DNA of 64,000 bases from Lentzea sp. NEAU-D7. GTDB taxonomy: Bacteria > Actinomycetota > Actinomycetes > Mycobacteriales > Pseudonocardiaceae. This document shows positions 26,120-35,255 of the stretch, piece by piece. The stretch lies in assembly GCF_026242055.1 (NCBI RefSeq), contig NZ_JAPJDL010000002.1, positions 124,001 to 188,000 of the forward strand, given 5' to 3'. A program made the translations under genes and the position numbers. How positions within the stretch are numbered: position 1 is the stretch's first letter; every line of letters begins with the position of its first letter. The notes beneath the pieces were generated by a model, which made no database searches, had not been told where the DNA came from, and was given only the letters and a program-made list of their open reading frames with translations.

Positions 26120-26677
26120 TCAGCGGACGACCTGTGCGGGGATGCAGTTCTTGCCGGTGACCTTGAACAGCGCCTCGCACAGCGCGGGCGCGGTGTCCGA
26201 CGGGAACGGTCCGAGCCAGATGAACTGCGTGAACCGGGTGTCCTCCGGAACGATGACCGGGCAGACGTCGTCGCGTCTGCTCAGCAGCGCGGTTTGGCCT
26301 CGCAGCGCCGGGTTCGCGCTCTCACGGTGCCGCACCCACATCGTCTCGTAGTCCAGCAGCACCCTGACCTCGCTCTGCGGCATCGCGCCTTCCAGCGAGT
26401 GCAGGACGAGGACGGACGAACCGGGATCGCACGGCATGTCCGTGTATTCGAGCTGATCGGGCACAGCGGGCGAGGGGGTGGTGACACCGGAGTTCTGACG
26501 GGACTGGGACTGGAGGTTGCCGCCGATCAGCATCCCGATCCCGATGCCGACGACGAGCGGAACGACCGCCAGCACGAGTGTTCGGCGCTTTCGTCCACGA
26601 GCGAACATCGGTGGGCCGGCATAACGAGCGCTCTGCACCGGGGGACCGTACGCCAGTTCGTGCGGCCGCAACAACAT
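26120..26677 (-). CDS. Single-pass membrane protein, unknown function
   Basis: A 185-residue protein with a basic cytoplasmic N-terminus (FARGRKRRT), one transmembrane helix (LVLAVVPLVVGIGIGMLIGG) and an extracytoplasmic domain with cysteines in MPCDPGSS, DDVCPVI, PALCEALF and GKNCIP. It directly follows the Ser/Thr kinase gene (start within the kinase's 3' end if GTG 26707 is used, or just after it from ATG 26677). Co-expression with the kinase is likely. Its C-terminal motif SDTAPALCEAL is not a family I recognise. Confidence 0.7.
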   Translation of the reverse strand: MLLRPHELAYGPPVQSARYAGPPMFARGRKRRTLVLAVVPLVVGIGIGMLIGGNLQSQSRQNSGVTTPSPAVPDQLEYTDMPCDPGSSVLVLHSLEGAMPQSEVRVLLDYETMWVRHRESANPALRGQTALLSRRDDVCPVIVPEDTRFTQFIWLGPFPSDTAPALCEALFKVTGKNCIPAQVVR

Positions 26678-26690
26678 CGGCCCGGAACAT

Positions 26691-28292
26691 TCAGTTCCTG
26701 TTGGCACAGACCTTTGCGGAGCTGCCGCGTTCGCCGTTGTAGCCGAGCGCCGCGATCTGGAAGCACCGCCGGTCGCCGCCGCCGTCCTCGACGACGTACT
26801 TCGTGCCGCCGCCCGTCACCGTCGTGAGCGCGTTCGGCTTGGTGCCGGTCACGTCGACCACCACGAACTGGGCCTGACCACCGCTCGGATCGGTCCACTC
26901 CAGCTCGATCGACCTGCCCTTGTACTCGGCGCGCTTGAGCACCGGGACGAACTTCGGGTCGGTGTTCGGCGAAGGGCCCGCGTCGGCGGAGTCCGACGTC
27001 GGCACAGGCGGTGTCGTCGTCGTCACGGGTGGCTGGGCCTGCTGGCCGTCGCCCCTGTTGAGGACGATCCCCGCGGCGAGCCCGCCCGTCACGGCGATCA
27101 CGGCCAGCAACGCGAGCACGGCGCCGCGCTTGCTCTTGCGGACCGGCGCCGTCATCGGTTCGACGGGAGGGAGGTCCACGCTCGGGAGCACCGCGACCGG
27201 AACAGGCCTCGGAGGTGGCGGCGGGACGAGGTCGTGTTGCCGGTACGTCAGGTCTTCGAGCCTGCCCCGCCACGAGTCGTCGCGCTCCGGCTCGGGTTCC
27301 GGTTCCGGTTCCGGTTCGGGCTGGAAGCCGCGCGGGCCGAAACCGGGTGCCTCGGTCGGGCCCTCCGGGTAGAAGTCGGGGCGCTCGCCCAGCATCGCCG
27401 TCGCATCCGGGTCCACAGTGGACAGCGCGGTGCCGGAGGTCGCCGCCATCAGCGCGTCGCGCAGCTCCAGTGCCGAACCGAAGCGCTCGGCCCTGTCCTT
27501 GCGCAGGCAGCGGTCGATCACGGCGACCAGCCACGCCGGCACGTCGAACCGGGTGAGCGGCCGGGGTTCGCCGCTGCTGACGCGCCCGACGTAGGACAGC
27601 AGCGTGTCCTCGTCGGGGTTGTCCGAGGCGAACGGCGGCTTGCCCTCCAGCAGCGTGAACAGCGTCGAGCCGAGCGACCAGACGTCGTCGGCGAACGACG
27701 GGGTGGCGCCCTCCAGCATCTGCGGCGCGGCGTGCCGGTAGCTGACCATCTGCAGTGACGCGGAATGCCCCGCGTCGGCGCCGCGCGCGATGCCGAAATC
27801 GGCCAGCACGTACGAAGTCGGGAGCACCAGGACGTTCTGCGGCTTCACGTCCCGGTGCAGGATGCCCTGGCCGTGCGCGAACGCCAGCGCGTCCGCCACC
27901 GCGATGCCCGCCGCCACCACGTCCTGCACGGGCAGCGGACCCATGGCGCGCAGGCGGTCGTGCAGCGAGCCCCGCTCGTAGAACTCCATGACGATGCACG
28001 GGCGGCCGTCCGGCAGCGTGCCCGTGTCGAGCACCGTGACGATGTGCGGGTGCTGGCGGCCCAGCTCGACGGTGATCGCCAGCTCGCGGCGGAACCGCGC
28101 GACCGTGGCCGGGTCCGTCACCTGCAGCACCTTGACCGCGACGTCGCGGCCCAGACCGTCCTGCCGGGCCCGGTAGATCGTGCCCTCGCCGCCCTGCGCG
28201 ATCACGCGGAAGGCGCTGAAGCCGGGCAACGCGATCTCGGGCGCCTGCGCGGCGCTCTGCGCGGGCGCCCAGGCCATCAGATCGTCTTCCAC
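26691..28292 (-). CDS. PknB-type Ser/Thr protein kinase with extracellular C-terminus
   Basis: A 533-residue kinase: Gly-rich loop GGEGTIYRA, AVKVLQ lysine, catalytic loop HRDVKPQNV, DFGIA and the APQ/ADDVWSLGSTLF features of the C-lobe. A long Pro/Glu tract (PEPEPEPEPEPE) and PPPPPRP stretch link it to a membrane helix (GAVLALLAVIAVTGGLAAGIV) and a small FnIII-like extracellular domain. GTG 28292 or TTG 28295 are candidate starts. It is the promoter-proximal gene of a two-gene operon with the membrane protein downstream. The sensing ligand is unknown. Confidence 0.92.
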   Translation of the reverse strand: MEDDLMAWAPAQSAAQAPEIALPGFSAFRVIAQGGEGTIYRARQDGLGRDVAVKVLQVTDPATVARFRRELAITVELGRQHPHIVTVLDTGTLPDGRPCIVMEFYERGSLHDRLRAMGPLPVQDVVAAGIAVADALAFAHGQGILHRDVKPQNVLVLPTSYVLADFGIARGADAGHSASLQMVSYRHAAPQMLEGATPSFADDVWSLGSTLFTLLEGKPPFASDNPDEDTLLSYVGRVSSGEPRPLTRFDVPAWLVAVIDRCLRKDRAERFGSALELRDALMAATSGTALSTVDPDATAMLGERPDFYPEGPTEAPGFGPRGFQPEPEPEPEPEPERDDSWRGRLEDLTYRQHDLVPPPPPRPVPVAVLPSVDLPPVEPMTAPVRKSKRGAVLALLAVIAVTGGLAAGIVLNRGDGQQAQPPVTTTTPPVPTSDSADAGPSPNTDPKFVPVLKRAEYKGRSIELEWTDPSGGQAQFVVVDVTGTKPNALTTVTGGGTKYVVEDGGGDRRCFQIAALGYNGERGSSAKVCANRN

Positions 28293-28362
28293 CAACGAAT
28301 CCTATCCCGGAGCGAGGGGGACACCGGTGGACGTTCGTCGAGAAGGACGTGGTGGGTTCGGC

Positions 28363-28956
28363 TCAGTCGGTGATCACTTTCACCTGGAATCCCAAGGACT
28401 GCAGCATTCCGGTGAGCATGACCCTCGTGTTGTCCTCGGCACGGGTGAGCAGCTCCGACCGCTTGGCCGCCTCCGCCAGCTTGCCCTCGGCGGCGACGTA
28501 GAAACGCTGCTGGTCAGGAGGTCCCGCGAGCGCCTGCAGGTCGTTGATCAGGCCGCGTTCCTGGCTGAAGACGTACGAACGGTCGTGGTGCAGGTTCGGT
28601 TTGTCGAGCTGCGCCTTCGGGATGCGCAGCTCCACGGTCTTGCCGTCCGCGGACACGACCAGGCCGTCGTCCTTCAGCGTCCCCAGGTCCACGAACGCGT
28701 TGACCGACCCGGCCGCGACGAAGAGCGTGCGTTCGCCCGCCAGCGCCGCGGGAACCCACTTGACGTCGTTCTCGATGTCCAGCACGACCTGGAACTCGCC
28801 GGCCGCGGCGTGGTACTGGCTCAGGTCCCGCACCGACTCGAGCATGGCGGGCTGGCTGCGATCGATGGATTCGTCGCCGAAAGGCCTGAACTGGCCGAAG
28901 ACGAACACCGCCGCGCCGAGGAGAATGACGACGGCCGCGACCACAGTTCCACGCAT
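28363..28956 (-). CDS. DUF4230 membrane-anchored protein
   Basis: A 197-residue protein with one N-terminal membrane helix (GTVVAAVVILLGAAVFVFGQ) and a DUF4230 domain: YHAAAGEFQVVLDIENDVKW, then GERTLFVAAGSVNAFVDLG, YVFSQERGLIND and a C-terminal EDNTRVMLTGMLQSLGF. Start at ATG 28956 is chosen; ATG 29007 is possible. Function unknown. It diverges from the PAC2 gene. Confidence 0.82.
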   Translation of the reverse strand: MRGTVVAAVVILLGAAVFVFGQFRPFGDESIDRSQPAMLESVRDLSQYHAAAGEFQVVLDIENDVKWVPAALAGERTLFVAAGSVNAFVDLGTLKDDGLVVSADGKTVELRIPKAQLDKPNLHHDRSYVFSQERGLINDLQALAGPPDQQRFYVAAEGKLAEAAKRSELLTRAEDNTRVMLTGMLQSLGFQVKVITD

Positions 28957-29102
28957 CACCCAGCGCCTGTCCACCGCGTTGGAGTACCCGTGAGGTGATG
29001 CGCGCACACGGTCCGTATGGGCTAATCGACCCGTGCGGAATCAGTTCCGTGTCCACGTGGTTGGCTTGGACGAGACGAGAGCGATTGATCAGGAGGCGTG
29101 CG

Positions 29103-29990
29103 GTGGACCCGGAGAACCTGTACGAGGTGGACTCGGAGGTGCCGGACCTGACAGGTGCGGTGCTGCTGCACCACTTCGAGGGCTTCATGGACGCCGGCGC
29201 CGCGGGCCGCCTGCTCTCCGAGCACCTGCTGGAGACGCTGGAGAGCCGCGTCGTCGCGCGTTTCGACATCGACGGCCTGATCGACTACCGCTCGCGCCGC
29301 CCGCTGATGACCTACGCGACCGACCACTGGGAGGACTACGCCGCCCCGGAACTGGTCGTGCACCTGCTCTGGGACAGCGCGGGTCACCCGTTCCTGCTGC
29401 TCAAGGGCCCGGAGCCGGACCGCGGTTGGGAGGCGTTCATCCAGGCCGTGCGTTCGCTCATCGACCGCTGGGGCGTGCGTCTGACCGTGGGCTTCCACGG
29501 CATCCCGATGGGCGTGCCGCACACCCGGCCGTTGAACGTCATCGGCCACGCCACGCGCCCTGAGCTGGTGTCGGAGTACCAGCCGTTCTTCAACCGCGTG
29601 CAGGTGCCGGGCAACGTCTCCGGCCTGCTGGAGTTCCGCCTCGGCCAGGCGGGCCACGACGCGATGGGCTTCGCCGCCCAGGTGCCGCACTACCTGGCGC
29701 AGTCGCAGTACCCGACCGCCGCCGTGACCCTGCTCGACGCACTGGCCCGCGCCACCGGCCTCGCCCTACCGATCGGCTCGCTGGTCGACGCGGCCCAGGC
29801 CGCCGACGCCGAGATCCACCGCCAGGTCGCGGAGTCGGAGGAGGTCGCGCAGGTCGTGGAAGCGCTCGAGCGGCAGTACGACGCGTTCATCCAGACTGTC
29901 GGCAACACCGACCTCCCCAGCGCGGACGAACTGGGCGCCGAGTTCGAACGGTTCCTGGCCGAGCAGCAGCGTCCGCCGGACCACCTGTAG
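29103..29990 (+). CDS. PAC2-family protein (proteasome assembly chaperone-like)
   Basis: A 295-residue PAC2-fold protein: LTGAVLLHHFEGFMDAGAAG at the start, YATDHWEDYAAPELVVHLLW, the GFHGIPMGVPHTRP motif, and an acidic helical C-terminus. GTG 29103 is chosen because GGAGG lies just upstream. Actinobacteria with 20S proteasomes often carry PAC2 homologues; a role in protein assembly is inferred from family only. It is followed closely by the YjbR gene (9 bp). Confidence 0.88.
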   Translation: MDPENLYEVDSEVPDLTGAVLLHHFEGFMDAGAAGRLLSEHLLETLESRVVARFDIDGLIDYRSRRPLMTYATDHWEDYAAPELVVHLLWDSAGHPFLLLKGPEPDRGWEAFIQAVRSLIDRWGVRLTVGFHGIPMGVPHTRPLNVIGHATRPELVSEYQPFFNRVQVPGNVSGLLEFRLGQAGHDAMGFAAQVPHYLAQSQYPTAAVTLLDALARATGLALPIGSLVDAAQAADAEIHRQVAESEEVAQVVEALERQYDAFIQTVGNTDLPSADELGAEFERFLAEQQRPPDHL

Positions 29991-29999
29991 GAGCTTGTG

Positions 30000-30359
30000 A
30001 TGGCCACCTGGGACGACGTGCACAGGATCGCCACCTCCATGCCCGACGTCACGGAGCGGGTGCGCGAGGGTGTCGTCGACTGGAGGGTCAAGGACAAGCT
30101 GTTCGTCTGGGAACGGCCGCTGCGCAAGACCGATCTGTCGGCACTGGGCGCCGCGGCACCCTCCGGGCCCATCCTGGCGGCCCGCGTGCCCGACCTGGGG
30201 GCCAAGGAGGCCCTGCTGGCCTCCGACCACTCGGTCTACTTCACGACGCCGCACTTCCACGGGTACCCCGCGATCCTGGTGCGGCTGGAGCACATCGAGG
30301 TGGGGGAGCTGGAGGAGTTGATCGTGGAAGCGTGGCACGCGAGGGCACGACGCCGATGA
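30000..30359 (+). CDS. MmcQ/YjbR-family DNA-binding-like protein
   Basis: A 119-residue YjbR-fold protein: MATWDDVHRIATSMPDVTE, WRVKDKLFVWERPLRK and the VYFTTPHFHGYPAILVRL motif match the family (a small alpha/beta domain sometimes called CyaY-like). It is second in a chain of closely spaced genes (PAC2, YjbR, hypothetical, YCII-like), with ATGA overlap to the next gene. Function is unproven. Confidence 0.85.
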   Translation: MATWDDVHRIATSMPDVTERVREGVVDWRVKDKLFVWERPLRKTDLSALGAAAPSGPILAARVPDLGAKEALLASDHSVYFTTPHFHGYPAILVRLEHIEVGELEELIVEAWHARARRR

Positions 30360-30760
30360 CGCTGACGAAGTGGATCCGCGAGGTCGCGGACGAGCCGTTG
30401 CTGCTGACAGGCGACCTCCTGGCCCAGGCGGAGGAGAACACCTGGTCGCTGGGCAGGGCCAAGGGGGAGACACCCGCGGCGGCGGAGGTGGTAGCCGCGT
30501 TCGAGGAGACCGCGCGACGGCTCGGTGAGCGCGTGACCGCGATGGAGCGGACCGCGACCTTCTACGTCTGGTACGACGCGCAGGCAGGGCACTTGAAGTG
30601 CTCGACGACCTCCGCGAAGAAGGACGCGCTGCCGTTCGACGCGAAGGTCGACCCGGACGCGACGCTCGCGGCCGTCGTCGGCGCCTACCTCGCCGGCGCC
30701 TGGCCGGGAACGGACGAGGACTTCGTCCTTCCCGTGTGGACCACCGAGGTCGGGCTCTAG
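30356..30760 (+). CDS. Hypothetical protein, 134 aa
   Basis: A soluble protein starting MTLTKWIREVADEPLL, overlapping the YjbR stop by 4 bp (ATGA). It has a helical N-terminal half and a C-terminal FYVWYDAQAGHLKCSTTSA strand region. No family is recognised. Its TAG stop is overlapped by the GTG of the next gene, indicating translational coupling across the cluster. Confidence 0.65.
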   Translation: MTLTKWIREVADEPLLLTGDLLAQAEENTWSLGRAKGETPAAAEVVAAFEETARRLGERVTAMERTATFYVWYDAQAGHLKCSTTSAKKDALPFDAKVDPDATLAAVVGAYLAGAWPGTDEDFVLPVWTTEVGL

Positions 30761-31301
30761 TGGAGTTCCTCTGCTACCACCGGGACAGGCCCGGTTCGAT
30801 GCCCCTGCGCTCGAGCCTGCTCGAGGAGCACTGGTCCTACATGGACGGGTTCTCGCTCATCGCCCGCGGCCCGACGTTCGCCGACGGCGTGCTCACGGGC
30901 AGCGTGCACGTCGTCGACGTGCCGGACGCGGCGGCGGCCCGCGCGTTCGCGTTCGAGGAGCCCGTCTACCAGGCCGGCGGCTATCGCGACGTCCTGGTGC
31001 GCCGGTGGCGCAACGTGCTCGGGCGCACCATGTGGGACTTCGCCGGAGGCCGTGAGGGCGGAGGGCACCTCGTGCTCGGCTTCGGGGCGGGGGAGGCCGT
31101 GGACCTCGTGCCGGCGCGGCCCGAGGAGCTGGTCGCGTACGGGCCGCTGCTGTCCGACGACGGCACCGCGTGGCTGGGGACGGCACCGCGTGGCTGGGGA
31201 CGGCGGCGCTGGTCAGGTCGGCGGACCCGGCGTCGGTGCTCACGCCCGGTCGGTACGACGCCGTCGAGGTCCACGAGTGGGAGTTCGGCGGCCGGCGCTA
31301 G
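30760..31301 (+). pseudogene. YCII-like protein gene frameshifted by a 20-bp tandem duplication
   Basis: The N-terminal part (VEFLCYHRDRPGSM, then DGFSLIARGPTFADGVLTGS) is a YCII-related domain. At 31161-31200 CGGCACCGCGTGGCTGGGGA occurs twice in tandem. With one copy removed, the frame continues as GTAALVRSADPASVLTPGRY to WEFGGRR and a stop at 31301, giving 173 codons. As sequenced, the frame shifts after GTAPRG into an Arg/Ser-rich tail ending at 31329. Either a recent disabling mutation or a sequencing/assembly error. Confidence 0.8.
31161..31200. repeat. Perfect 20-bp tandem duplication
   Basis: CGGCACCGCGTGGCTGGGGA at 31161-31180 is repeated exactly at 31181-31200. Its 20-bp length is not a multiple of three and breaks the enclosing reading frame. 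Confidence 0.95.
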
Positions 31302-31332
31302 GAGTGGTCCCGCGACTCCACGAGGCTGAGGG

Positions 31333-31746
31333 TCACGCTGCGTCGGGGTCCGTGCCGATGGCGCCAACTGAGTGAAGCGAACGCCCGAGGTCTCCGGTGA
31401 GGATGCGGGGGTGTCTTCGCCACCACCACAGATCGGGGCCGGGCAGCCGGTGGAACTGGCCGAGTGCTTGGCCGTCGTCGTCGACGGTCGCGGTCCTGTA
31501 CCGGTCGTCCAGAGCCTTGATCTGCGGCGTCCAGAGCTGGACGACGTGTTCGTCCAGCAGAAGCCATGCCTCATGCAGCCAGTTTCGGCAGTAGAGGTCA
31601 TTGGTGTACTCGTAGATGTTGTCGCCGTAGCCGCGCTCGACGACGCTCACCAGGGCGGCCCAGGCTTGCACCCTTTCGGCGAGTGTGAACGCCGTCCGCC
31701 AGCCGCGCTGGCGCAACAGCTCTCCCACCTCGGTTTCAGTCGCCAC
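31333..31746 (-). CDS. Hypothetical protein downstream of thyA-folA
   Basis: A 137-residue soluble protein rich in Trp (HEAWLLLDEHVVQLWTPQIK; DLWWWRRHPRIL). GTG 31746 lies 14 bp after the folA stop, so it is likely the third gene of the thyA-folA operon. No motif that would assign a function is recognised. Confidence 0.65.
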   Translation of the reverse strand: MATETEVGELLRQRGWRTAFTLAERVQAWAALVSVVERGYGDNIYEYTNDLYCRNWLHEAWLLLDEHVVQLWTPQIKALDDRYRTATVDDDGQALGQFHRLPGPDLWWWRRHPRILTGDLGRSLHSVGAIGTDPDAA

Positions 31747-31759
31747 GGGCGTGAGGCTC

Positions 31760-32215
31760 TCAGTAGCTGACGAACCGGTAGTGCAGCCCGCTGCTCGACT
31801 CCAGCCACTCGCCGACGCGAACCGGCGAGCGGTCCACGGCGGGGGCGAACGTGTCGCCCTCGAACGACTCGCGGATCTCCGTCACCTCGACGCGGTCGGC
31901 GAACGGCAGCGTCGCCGCGTACACCGCCGAGCCGCCCATCACCCACAGGTCGCCGGTCACGTCCGCCAGAGCCTTCTCCAGCGAGGAGAACGTCTCCGCA
32001 CCCTCCTGCGGCGTGCGCGACAGCACCAGGTTGCGACGGCCCGGGAGCGGGCGGAAGCGCGGCGGCAGCGACTCCCAGGTGCGGCGTCCCATGAGGACGG
32101 CCGCGCCCGCGGTGAGCTCCCGGAAGCGCTTCATGTCCTCGGGGACGTGCCACGGGATGGCGTTGTCGCGGCCGATCACGCCGTTCGCGGCCTGCGCCCA
32201 GATCAGCCCGATCAC
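31760..32215 (-). CDS. folA: Dihydrofolate reductase
   Basis: A 151-residue enzyme reducing dihydrofolate to tetrahydrofolate with [37 protein letters not shown] (substrate Asp/Glu region), [12 protein letters not shown] and [12 protein letters not shown] are diagnostic. The GTG start overlaps the thyA stop (GTGA), so the two folate-cycle enzymes are translationally coupled: ThyA produces the dihydrofolate that FolA recycles. Confidence 0.95.
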   Translation of the reverse strand: MIGLIWAQAANGVIGRDNAIPWHVPEDMKRFRELTAGAAVLMGRRTWESLPPRFRPLPGRRNLVLSRTPQEGAETFSSLEKALADVTGDLWVMGGSAVYAATLPFADRVEVTEIRESFEGDTFAPAVDRSPVRVGEWLESSSGLHYRFVSY

Positions 32216-33009
32216 ACCGCCACCGGGGCCTTGATGCCGGGATGCGGGTCGTAGCCCTCGATCGTGAAGTCCTCGTAGGCGTAGTCGAACAGCGAGGCGG
32301 CGGGGGCCATCTTCAGCGTGGGGAAGTCGCGCGCCTCGCGGCTGAGCTGCAGCTCTACCTGCTCGACGTGGTTGTCGTAGATGTGGCAGTCGCCGCCGGT
32401 CCAGATGAAGTCGCCGACGCCGAGGCCCGTCTGCGCGGCGATCATGTGGGTCAGCAGCGCGTAGGAGGCGATGTTGAACGGCACGCCCAGGAACAGGTCC
32501 GCGCTGCGCTGGTAGAGCTGGCAGGAGAGCTTGCCGTCCGCCACGTAGAACTGGAAGAACGCGTGGCACGGCGGCAGCGCCATCTGCGCGATCTCGCCGA
32601 CGTTCCAGGCCGAGACGATGATCCGGCGCGAGTCCGGGTTCGTCCGCAACGTCTTCAGCACCTCGGCGATCTGGTCGACGTGCCCGCCGTCGGGGGTGGG
32701 CCAAGAGCGCCACTGCACGCCGTAGACCGGGCCCAGCTCGCCCTCGGGCGACGCCCACTCGTCCCAGATGGACACGCCGTGCTCCTGCAGCCACTTCACG
32801 TTGCTGTCGCCGCGCAGGAACCACAGCAGTTCGTAGGCGATCGACTTGAAGTGCACGCGCTTGGTCGTGATCAGCGGGAAGCCCGCGGCGAGCGGGTAGC
32901 GCAGCTGGTGGCCGAAGATGGACCGCGTGCCGGTGCCGGTGCGGTCCTCCTTGCGCACGCCTTCCTTCAACACGTGGCGGAGCAGGTCTTCGTACTGCGT
33001 GTCGGGCAT
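32212..33009 (-). CDS. thyA: Thymidylate synthase
   Basis: A 265-residue ThyA converting dUMP to dTMP with methylenetetrahydrofolate. Catalytic C148 lies in [13 protein letters not shown]; other signatures are [31 protein letters not shown] and [12 protein letters not shown]. The length is typical. It is the first gene of the thyA-folA operon. Confidence 0.97.
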   Translation of the reverse strand: MPDTQYEDLLRHVLKEGVRKEDRTGTGTRSIFGHQLRYPLAAGFPLITTKRVHFKSIAYELLWFLRGDSNVKWLQEHGVSIWDEWASPEGELGPVYGVQWRSWPTPDGGHVDQIAEVLKTLRTNPDSRRIIVSAWNVGEIAQMALPPCHAFFQFYVADGKLSCQLYQRSADLFLGVPFNIASYALLTHMIAAQTGLGVGDFIWTGGDCHIYDNHVEQVELQLSREARDFPTLKMAPAASLFDYAYEDFTIEGYDPHPGIKAPVAV

Positions 33010-33018
33010 GCCCGCACC

Positions 33019-33621
33019 CTAACTCCAGCGGTTGAACGCCGTCAGCTCCGACACGTCCCGCCGCACGGCCACGGAGAACCTCTCGGCGGGGTGCCCGAGC
33101 GGCACCATCGCGGCGATCTCCCACCGGTCGGGCACGCCGAGCAGCTCCAGCGCCTCGGCGTGGTGGACCCTGATGACCGTGGTCAGCGTGGTGCCGAGCC
33201 CCAGCGCGCGGGCGGCCAGGCAGAAGTTCTGGACGGCGGGGTAGACCGACGCGTGCACCGGCCCGATGTCGATGCCGTCCACCAGCGACCGCAGGCGTGG
33301 CATGAGGAAGAACACGATCACCGGCACGGAGGCCAGGGTGTCGGCGAGGTGGTTCGCGGACCGGCCGATCCGCAGGCCGACGGCGTCGGTGCGTTCCGGG
33401 GCCGTCTCGGTGTAGCGGGTGAACGCGCTGCGGTACAGCCTGCCGACCTCGGCGCGCACGTCCGGATCGGTGACGACCAGGTACCGGGTGGGCTGGACGT
33501 TGCCGCCGGACGGCGCCTGCTGGGCCGCGCGCAGGCACGTCCACACGTCGTCCTCGGCGACGGGCTCGCCGGTGAAGCGGCGGATGGCCCGCGTGGTCAT
33601 GATCGCTTCGAGGGCGTCCAT
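33019..33621 (-). CDS. Nitroreductase-family FMN oxidoreductase
   Basis: A 200-residue flavoprotein: TTRAIRRFTGEPVAEDDVW at the N-terminus (FMN-phosphate Arg residues), AAQQAPSGGNVQP, and the nitroreductase helix SVYPAVQNFCLAARALGLGT. Its start codon overlaps the stop of the upstream acyl-CoA dehydrogenase-like gene (TGATG). The gene pair probably forms one redox module controlled by the MarR gene 23 bp upstream of the pair. Confidence 0.9.
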   Translation of the reverse strand: MDALEAIMTTRAIRRFTGEPVAEDDVWTCLRAAQQAPSGGNVQPTRYLVVTDPDVRAEVGRLYRSAFTRYTETAPERTDAVGLRIGRSANHLADTLASVPVIVFFLMPRLRSLVDGIDIGPVHASVYPAVQNFCLAARALGLGTTLTTVIRVHHAEALELLGVPDRWEIAAMVPLGHPAERFSVAVRRDVSELTAFNRWS

Positions 33622-34712
33622 CAGAACCTCGTCATGTCCGGGCCGAGCCCGAGCTTGAGCATCGAGTACGTCTCCAGCATCCGGCGCGACACCACCGTGT
33701 GCTGGGCGGCCACGTGCGCGTCGCGCAGGCAGCGTTGCAGGGCGGACGACTCGAACACGGAACTGCCGCCGCCCGCCGCGAACGCCTTCTGCGCCACGTC
33801 GGTGGCCTCGGCCGCGGCGAACGAGCAGGCCAGCCGCAGCCGTGCCTTCACGGGATCCGGCGCGGTCTCGCCGTTCACCGCGTGCTCCCAGGCCGTGCTC
33901 AGCGTGTCGTGCAGGAACGCCACCGCGGACGACAGCCGGGCCTCCATCAGCGCGAGCTCGATCTGCACGCCGGTCTGCTCGGCGAGGCGGGTCGTCGCGT
34001 ACTGCGGGGTCTTCTCGGCGGCCAGCGCCTCGATCTCGTCGATCGCGCGGCGGGCCACGCCCAGGCACACGGACGCGACGCCCGCCGCCAGGAAGCTGAA
34101 GTACGGGAACACGGTGATCGGGCCCTCGATGCCGGGCGTGATGCCGATCGGCCACACCGCGCGCCTGAACGGCAGGAAGGCGTCCGTGAGGGAGAACTCG
34201 TGCGAACTGGTCGCACGCAGGCCGGCGGAGTGCCACGTGTCGTGGATCGTCACGTCCGAACGCGGGTACACGGCGAGACGCGGCCCGACGGGCGTGAAGG
34301 TGCCGCCGATGACCCACGACGCATGGGTGACGGCGCTGCCCCAGCCCCAGCGGCCGGTCACGCGGTAACCGCCGTCGGTCTCCACGGCTTTGCCCAGTGG
34401 CGCCGCGGTGCCCGCGATCAACGCGCGCGGATCGCCGAAGACCTCGTCGGCGGCCTCCACCGGCAGGTACCAGGCCAGCGACGACGAGATCGTGGTCGTC
34501 ATCGCCGTCCAGCCGGTCGAGGCGTCCGATCGCGACAGCTCCTGGACCTCCCGGCTCCACTCGGGCAGGCCGAGCTCGGCGCCGCCGTAGCGCTTCGGGG
34601 CGATCAGGCGGTGCACGCCGCGGTCGACGAGTGCGGTCAGCACCGGTTCGGTGAGGGAGCGCTGCTGCTCGGCCAACGGCGCCTCGGCGCGGATCAGGGC
34701 GTGGAGATCCAT
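33621..34712 (-). CDS. Acyl-CoA dehydrogenase-fold flavin monooxygenase-like protein
   Basis: A 363-residue protein of the acyl-CoA dehydrogenase superfamily resembling two-component monooxygenases (HsaA/HpaB-C type): LIAPKRYGGAELGLPEW, then SDASTGWTAMTTT and a C-terminal AGGGSSVFESSALQRCLRDA (four-helix bundle with conserved Arg/Asp). Start ATG 34712. It is coupled (TGATG) to a nitroreductase gene, which could supply reduced flavin; that partnership is inferred. The usual acyl-CoA catalytic base is not evident, which argues for the monooxygenase branch. Confidence 0.82.
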   Translation of the reverse strand: MDLHALIRAEAPLAEQQRSLTEPVLTALVDRGVHRLIAPKRYGGAELGLPEWSREVQELSRSDASTGWTAMTTTISSSLAWYLPVEAADEVFGDPRALIAGTAAPLGKAVETDGGYRVTGRWGWGSAVTHASWVIGGTFTPVGPRLAVYPRSDVTIHDTWHSAGLRATSSHEFSLTDAFLPFRRAVWPIGITPGIEGPITVFPYFSFLAAGVASVCLGVARRAIDEIEALAAEKTPQYATTRLAEQTGVQIELALMEARLSSAVAFLHDTLSTAWEHAVNGETAPDPVKARLRLACSFAAAEATDVAQKAFAAGGGSSVFESSALQRCLRDAHVAAQHTVVSRRMLETYSMLKLGLGPDMTRF

Positions 34713-34734
34713 GCGCGCGATCTTGCTCCAGCGG

Positions 34735-35172
34735 CTACAGCTTGGCGAGCGCCTCAACGAGTGGCTTCAGCTCGGGAGCGCCGGAGGCTTCCTCGAGGGA
34801 GGCGGCGAGCACCTGGTCGTGCGTGGGGCGGGCGAGCGCGAGCAGCTCGTGGCCCTTCTCGGTGACCTCGGTGTAGATGCCGCGCCGGTCGGTGGGGCAG
34901 AGGTAGCGCGCGAGCAGGCCGCGGTCCTCGAGTCGCGTGACCAGGCGCGTCGTGGCCGACTGGCTGAGCACCACGGCGTTGGAGAGCTGGTTCATCCGGA
35001 GGTGGAACCCGTCCTGGCGGTTGAGGACGTCCAGAACGGTGTACTCGCTGACCGAGAGGGCGTGTGCCTTCTGCAGCGCTCTCTCGAGGCGGTCCTCGAT
35101 GCGCGCGTGCAACGCCGCGAGCGTGCGCCAGCCCTGCGCGCGCGCCTGGACGGCGTCGTCGTCCAGTGACAT
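34735..35172 (-). CDS. MarR-family transcriptional regulator
   Basis: A 145-residue MarR protein: LSVSEYTVLDVLNRQDGFHL, the recognition helix MNQLSNAVVLSQSATTRLVT and the wing LEDRGLLARYLCPTDRRGIY. RBS GAAGGG precedes ATG 35172. It lies between an SDR-AKR pair (divergent) and the monooxygenase-nitroreductase pair (same strand), with a nested inverted repeat in the divergent gap. It most likely represses one or both flanking operons and responds to a small phenolic or oxidant. Confidence 0.9.
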   Translation of the reverse strand: MSLDDDAVQARAQGWRTLAALHARIEDRLERALQKAHALSVSEYTVLDVLNRQDGFHLRMNQLSNAVVLSQSATTRLVTRLEDRGLLARYLCPTDRRGIYTEVTEKGHELLALARPTHDQVLAASLEEASGAPELKPLVEALAKL

Positions 35173-35195
35173 AGCTCAACCCTTCTCGAATAGAC

Positions 35196-35220
35196 AGCGT
35201 GTGCAACTATTGCGTACGCT
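35196..35220. promoter_or_regulatory. Nested inverted repeat, probable MarR operator
   Basis: AGCGT (35196-35200) and ACGCT (35216-35220) flank GCAA-CTA-ATTGC-like arms (GCAA 35203-35206, TTGC 35210-35213). It lies in the 83-bp gap between the divergent MarR and SDR genes, where a MarR-type dimer would bind. Confidence 0.55.
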
Positions 35221-35255
35221 TGTAATCGTCTTCAACAAGTCTACCGGGGAGAGAC

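Noticed and set aside
27290..27335. Repeated hexamers in the kinase gene as regulatory DNA
   Set aside because: They encode the in-frame Pro-Glu linker of the kinase.
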